In this document: positions 60,441 to 64,000 of the stretch, piece after piece
Layout of the letters: each line of letters opens with the position of its first letter
Position numbering within the stretch: the stretch's first letter is position 1
DNA from: Mycolicibacterium lutetiense
GTDB taxonomy: Bacteria; Actinomycetota; Actinomycetes; Mycobacteriales; Mycobacteriaceae
Reading direction: 5' to 3'
Length of the DNA stretch: 64,000 bases
NCBI RefSeq assembly: GCF_017876775.1
Contig: NZ_JAGIOP010000001.1
Coordinates: forward strand, 992,001 to 1,056,000
Position numbers and translations under genes: made by a program
Notes under the pieces: generated by a model
What the model was told of the DNA's origin: nothing
The model's input: only the letters and a program-made list of their open reading frames with translations
The model's database searches: none

Positions 60441-61748
60441 ATGACTAACCCCGGGCGGGCGAGGGTGCTCGCGTGGGCATTGTGGGACTGCGGTGCGACG
60501 GGCCTCAACGCTATCGCCATCACCTTCGTGTTCTCGGTGTACCTGACCGGCAGCGTCGGCGCGGACCTTCCCGGGGACACCACGCCGGCCAGCTGGCTGG
60601 GCCGCGCCATGGCGGTCGCCGGTCTCGCGGTGGCACTGCTGGCGCCCGTCACCGGTATCTGGGTCGACGCGCCGCAGCGGCGGCGTCGGGTGCTGGCCGT
60701 GATGACCGGTGCGGCAGTGCTGTTGACGTCGGCGATGAGCCTGATCCGTGACGATCACCGCTATCTGATGCCGGGGCTGGTGCTGTTGGCCTGTACAGCG
60801 GCCTGCAACGAGCTGGCTACGGTGCCCTACAACGCCATGCTGCGACAGTTGTCCACCCCTGAGACGTCTGGTCGCATCTCCGGGCTCGGATTGGCGCTGG
60901 GCTACGGGGGCAGCGTGGTGCTGCTGCTGCTGGCCTACGTCGGGTTCATCGCCGGCGACGGCGATACCCGTGGGCTGCTGGGCATTCCGATACAGGACGG
61001 GCAGAACGTGCGGGCGGTGATGCTGCTCACCGCGGTCTGGTTCGTGTTGTTCGCGCTGCCGATATTCGTGATGGTGCCGCGGGTGACCGGTGCCGCCCCG
61101 GTGGAAAGGGTCGGATTCTTCGGTGCCTACCGCAAGTTGTGGGCCGAGATCCGTGGTGAATGGCGACGCGACCACAACGTCGTCTACTACCTGGTGGCGA
61201 GCGCGGTGTTCCGCGACGGGCTGGCCGGGGTTTTCGCGTTCGGCGCGGTGCTGGGCGTCAACGTCTACGGCATTTCCCAGGCCGACGTGCTGTTGTTCGG
61301 CATCAGTGCCTGTGTGGTCGCGGCCGTGGGCGCGGTGGTGGGTGGCGTGCTCGACGACCGGGTGGGTTCCAAACCCGTCATCGTCTGGTCGCTGGTCTGC
61401 CTGATCGCGGTGGGATTGTCCCTGCTGGTCCTGTCGGGACCGGTGGCCTTCTGGGTGTGTGGCCTGCTCCTGTGCCTGTTCATCGGGCCGACGCTGTCCG
61501 CAGCCCGCAACGTGATGTTGCGGATCACCGCGGACGGCAAGGAGGGCGTGGCGTTCGGGCTCTACACCACAGTCGGGCGTGCGGCGTCGTTCCTGGCGCC
61601 GTGGCTGTTCTTCGTGTTCATCGACTTCTTCGGCACCGACCGGGCCGGGATGGGCGGCCTGGTGCTGGTGCTGGTGCTGGGGTTGGCCGGCATGTTGGCC
61701 GTGCGGGTGCCCGCACGGCAGCACGGCACCGTCGTCACGACCCCCTGA
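60441..61748 (+). CDS. MFS transporter (UMF1/Atg22-like, Rv2508c-like)
   Basis: This protein of about 435 residues has twelve hydrophobic segments, starting VLAWALWDCGATGLNAIAIT and containing YNAMLRQLSTPETSGRISGL, a motif of the UMF1/Atg22 branch of the MFS, whose members include nutrient exporters. Position matches Rv2508c. The substrate is unknown. The ATG is the first that avoids overlap with the divergent SDR. Confidence 0.87.
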   Translation: MTNPGRARVLAWALWDCGATGLNAIAITFVFSVYLTGSVGADLPGDTTPASWLGRAMAVAGLAVALLAPVTGIWVDAPQRRRRVLAVMTGAAVLLTSAMSLIRDDHRYLMPGLVLLACTAACNELATVPYNAMLRQLSTPETSGRISGLGLALGYGGSVVLLLLAYVGFIAGDGDTRGLLGIPIQDGQNVRAVMLLTAVWFVLFALPIFVMVPRVTGAAPVERVGFFGAYRKLWAEIRGEWRRDHNVVYYLVASAVFRDGLAGVFAFGAVLGVNVYGISQADVLLFGISACVVAAVGAVVGGVLDDRVGSKPVIVWSLVCLIAVGLSLLVLSGPVAFWVCGLLLCLFIGPTLSAARNVMLRITADGKEGVAFGLYTTVGRAASFLAPWLFFVFIDFFGTDRAGMGGLVLVLVLGLAGMLAVRVPARQHGTVVTTP

Positions 61749-61757
61749 GCCGTCGGC

Positions 61758-62495
61758 TCAGGAAGTCCCGACGCAGATCGTGATTCCCGAGCCGCTGCGA
61801 TGTTGGGTCTGGACACCGTCGACGGTCACGGTGCAGGCCACCTCGGGGCCGAAATTCACGACGCTCACACTGGCGGTTTCGGTCGCCGGTTGAGCCAATT
61901 CGACCTGCTTGCTCCACGGCAGCATGACGTTGAACTCGGTCTGGAGCATGTTGCCGGTGTCGAGGTAGGTGATGTTGATGGCCCGGCCCTCACCGGTGAC
62001 CTCGTAGGTGACCGTCTCCGTGGGCCCGGTGGTCCCCGTGGGAGGCGCGGTGGTCGGTGGCGGGATCGGCCGCGGTGCGCGCGAGGTCGTGGTGCTGGGC
62101 CTCGGCGACGTGCTGAAGCCGGGCTGGGGCGTGATCGGTTGCGGCGCGACCACGGTCTCCTGGCTCGACCCGTTGGCGATCACCAATGCGATGACCATGC
62201 CCAGGGCCACCAGGACCGCGACCGCGGCCAGAATCCACAGCCACAGCCGGGGTCGGTGGTCACCGGGTTCCGGCGGGGTGGGTGCGCCCGGTGGCTGACC
62301 AGTGGCATTGGGGTCGTACCCGGGGGGAGGGTAGGGCGGCAGCTGCTGGGTGGGATTCGGTCCCGACGGTCCAGCCGGCGGCACCGCTTGGGGCACCGCC
62401 GGGTACACGCCCTGATACGGCGGTTGGTTCGAGTACGCCGGATCTGGATAGTCCACGGGATAGTCGGACCCGTCGCGGCGTGGTGAATCGGTCAT
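61758..62495 (-). CDS. Pro-rich membrane protein with MmpS-like C-terminal domain (Rv2507-like)
   Basis: This 245-residue protein has a Pro/Tyr-rich cytoplasmic region (1-85), one transmembrane helix (LWLWILAAVAVLVALGMVIA), a Thr/Pro-rich linker and a C-terminal beta domain. That domain (VTYEVTGEGRAINITYLDTG to VACTVTVDGV) resembles MmpS proteins. Position matches Rv2507. The ATG is chosen over a GTG that overlaps its ribosome site GAGGTG. Confidence 0.88.
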   Translation of the reverse strand: MTDSPRRDGSDYPVDYPDPAYSNQPPYQGVYPAVPQAVPPAGPSGPNPTQQLPPYPPPGYDPNATGQPPGAPTPPEPGDHRPRLWLWILAAVAVLVALGMVIALVIANGSSQETVVAPQPITPQPGFSTSPRPSTTTSRAPRPIPPPTTAPPTGTTGPTETVTYEVTGEGRAINITYLDTGNMLQTEFNVMLPWSKQVELAQPATETASVSVVNFGPEVACTVTVDGVQTQHRSGSGITICVGTS

Positions 62496-62616
62496 GCCCA
62501 CCTCATGGCTGCGAGGGTACCTGTGCAGATGCTCAGTCCGCTGCGACCGAGGTCGTGGTGATCGAGCGGCGGTGAGGGATGCTGAAGAGGACGCGGAAGT
62601 GACGGGAGGACGCGAG

Positions 62617-64000
62617 GTGGCCGCAGATCGGCACGTGCGGGTGAACTACGGCGCGTCGTTGTCACCGGATGCGACGGCATTTGCCCACTTGGTCGACGAT
62701 GGTGGCTATCCGCGCGCGGTGCAGCGCTTCCTGCGTGGATGGCGGGCCAGTTCCTCGCGCGACGTCGAGCTGCCGGTGGCCGGGCCCGTGACGAAAGTCA
62801 TCCATTCCGCCGACGGCCACTGGCTGGCCTGCCAGATCGCACCCGAAGGCGGGACCCGCAGCCAGATATGGGTGGTGACGACCGACCCCGACGATCGGGA
62901 CGCGCGCCGGATCGACTACTGGCCGGCAGACGCGGAGGGCACTGCGGAACTGATCGGTTGGGACGGCACCCAGGTCGCGGCGATCCTCACCGGCGAGGAC
63001 GGCGTCGGCAGCTCGTGTCTGATCGATCCGGCCACCGGGGACACGGTTGTGCTCGACCGGCGCTCGGGCGGACGGCTGGTGGATGCGTGGGCGGGAGCCT
63101 CGCTCGTGCGGGTCGGTCCGCGTGGATACCAGGAACTCATCCTGCTGTGGGGACTCACCGAAATTGCGCTGCTGCCATCGGATCCCGGCTCGGTCACCGA
63201 TTTCGGTGTGATTCTCGACGATCACACCCCGCGCCGGCTCCGCAGCGGTTACGACGGTGAGACCACGCGGTATCAGCCGGCCGGCGCCTACGAGCCCGAC
63301 AGCGCCGAAGGTTTTGTGCGGGCGCTGATCCGCAGTGACAACGGTGCCGCCCACGCCCGGCTCCTGGAGGTCACGGTCACCGCGGAGGGGGTGACCTATC
63401 ACGTGGTCGCCGAGCGGGCCGGTTACGAGCTTGATGAATTCGTGGTCAGCGACGACCTGTCCACTGTCGCGTTGTTATGGAACATCGACGGCCGCAGCGA
63501 ATTGCAGATCCTGGAGTATGCCGACGAGACGCTGTCGGTGCCGATTCCGCTGCCCGGCCCGGTCGCCGGCGAGTTGAGCATCAGTGCGGGCGGCTCCATG
63601 GTGGCGGTGACCGTGCAGGGGCCGTCACTGCCGCGCACCGTCGAGCTGGTCGACCCACGCTCACTGGAGTGGGAGCGGATCGACCGGGAGCCCAGCAGCG
63701 GGCCCCTGACCTCGATGCCGACGCTGGAACGGATCACCGCGCGCGACGGTTTGGAGCTCACCGGGTGGCTGTACCGGCCGTCGGTCGAGGTGGTGGGCGC
63801 GGTGATGTTCCTGCACGGCGGCCCCGAGGGGCAGGCGCGGCCCGAATACAACGAGATATTCCCGGCCCTGCTGGATGCTGGTTTCGCGGTGTTGACGCCA
63901 AATGTGCGCGGTTCGGGTGGATTCGGTCGGGCGTTCGTGCACGCCGATGACAAGGAGTTGCGGTTCGCCGCGATCGACGACGTTGCCGATTGTGCGCAGT
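62617..64000 (+). CDS. S9 family (prolyl oligopeptidase-like) peptidase, truncated by window end
   Basis: At least 461 codons are open to the window edge. The N-terminal part (about 1-360) is a beta-propeller with repeats such as SADGHWLACQIAPEGG. From about residue 370 the alpha/beta-hydrolase domain begins: FLHGGPEGQ (about 400) and TPNVRGSGGFGRAF, the segments preceding the catalytic Ser, which lies beyond the window. The GTG start follows GGGAGGA by 6 nt. It probably cleaves peptides or acyl-peptides in the cytoplasm; the mature boundary cannot be seen. Confidence 0.88.
   Translation, partial: MAADRHVRVNYGASLSPDATAFAHLVDDGGYPRAVQRFLRGWRASSSRDVELPVAGPVTKVIHSADGHWLACQIAPEGGTRSQIWVVTTDPDDRDARRIDYWPADAEGTAELIGWDGTQVAAILTGEDGVGSSCLIDPATGDTVVLDRRSGGRLVDAWAGASLVRVGPRGYQELILLWGLTEIALLPSDPGSVTDFGVILDDHTPRRLRSGYDGETTRYQPAGAYEPDSAEGFVRALIRSDNGAAHARLLEVTVTAEGVTYHVVAERAGYELDEFVVSDDLSTVALLWNIDGRSELQILEYADETLSVPIPLPGPVAGELSISAGGSMVAVTVQGPSLPRTVELVDPRSLEWERIDREPSSGPLTSMPTLERITARDGLELTGWLYRPSVEVVGAVMFLHGGPEGQARPEYNEIFPALLDAGFAVLTPNVRGSGGFGRAFVHADDKELRFAAIDDVADCAQ

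Overview
The window comes from a high-GC, fast-growing-type mycobacterium (Mycolicibacterium-like). It contains a single-chain type I fatty acid synthase, a YrbE/Mce lipid importer, PPE proteins, F420-dependent oxidoreductases, a mycofactocin-type dehydrogenase and mycobacterial -10 elements. Its right half keeps the gene order of the M. tuberculosis Rv2524c-Rv2507 block in inverted orientation (fas, acpS, M20 peptidase, bcp, DUF3618, tRNA-Lys, L,D-transpeptidase, then tRNA-His, orn, HerA-like ATPase, SDR, MFS, Pro-rich MmpS-like protein). No insertion sequence, prophage or CRISPR array was seen.

Positions 1-28,900 are an accessory catabolic and transport locus. A leftward operon holds a classical SDR, a mycofactocin-type SDR, a 3Fe-4S ferredoxin and a P450 cut by the window edge. 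A rightward block holds an aldehyde dehydrogenase and a class III CoA-transferase, then yrbEA-yrbEB-mceABCDEF closed by a strong terminator. After that come four small secreted proteins, a second P450 divergent from a TetR regulator, a thiolase-like/DUF35 pair, a VOC protein, an enoyl-CoA-hydratase-like protein, two acyl-CoA synthetases around an amidohydrolase, and two Mce-associated membrane proteins. The reading is that a hydrophobic substrate is imported by the Mce system, oxidised by P450/ferredoxin, SDRs and ALDH, activated to a CoA ester, and shortened by the hydratase and thiolase/aldolase-like enzymes. The substrate cannot be told from sequence.

The most striking feature is a repeated non-coding palindrome, ATTCTC-N7-GAGAAT. 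It has seven full or near-full copies, plus three copies with the arms everted (GAGAAY-N3-RYTCTC). All lie in the intergenic regions of this locus and nowhere else that I saw. They look like operators of one dedicated regulon.

Positions 28,900-33,130 hold a truncated SARP-type regulator coupled to a 38-residue membrane peptide, an LtrA-family membrane protein, an MFS permease and a MerR-type regulator. Positions 33,700-48,300 are the fas-acpS core. A roughly 1 kb stretch (45,591-46,611) has short tandem repeats and no convincing gene, where M. tuberculosis has PE26.

Positions 50,870-54,505 form a second notable locus. A cobalamin riboswitch, followed by mutually exclusive hairpins that bury a start codon, precedes a PPE gene. 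A Fur/Zur-like box precedes a second PPE gene that has a His/Asp-rich metal-binding insert. The remainder is a MarR-controlled F420 reductase module, housekeeping genes and, at the right edge, a truncated S9-family peptidase.
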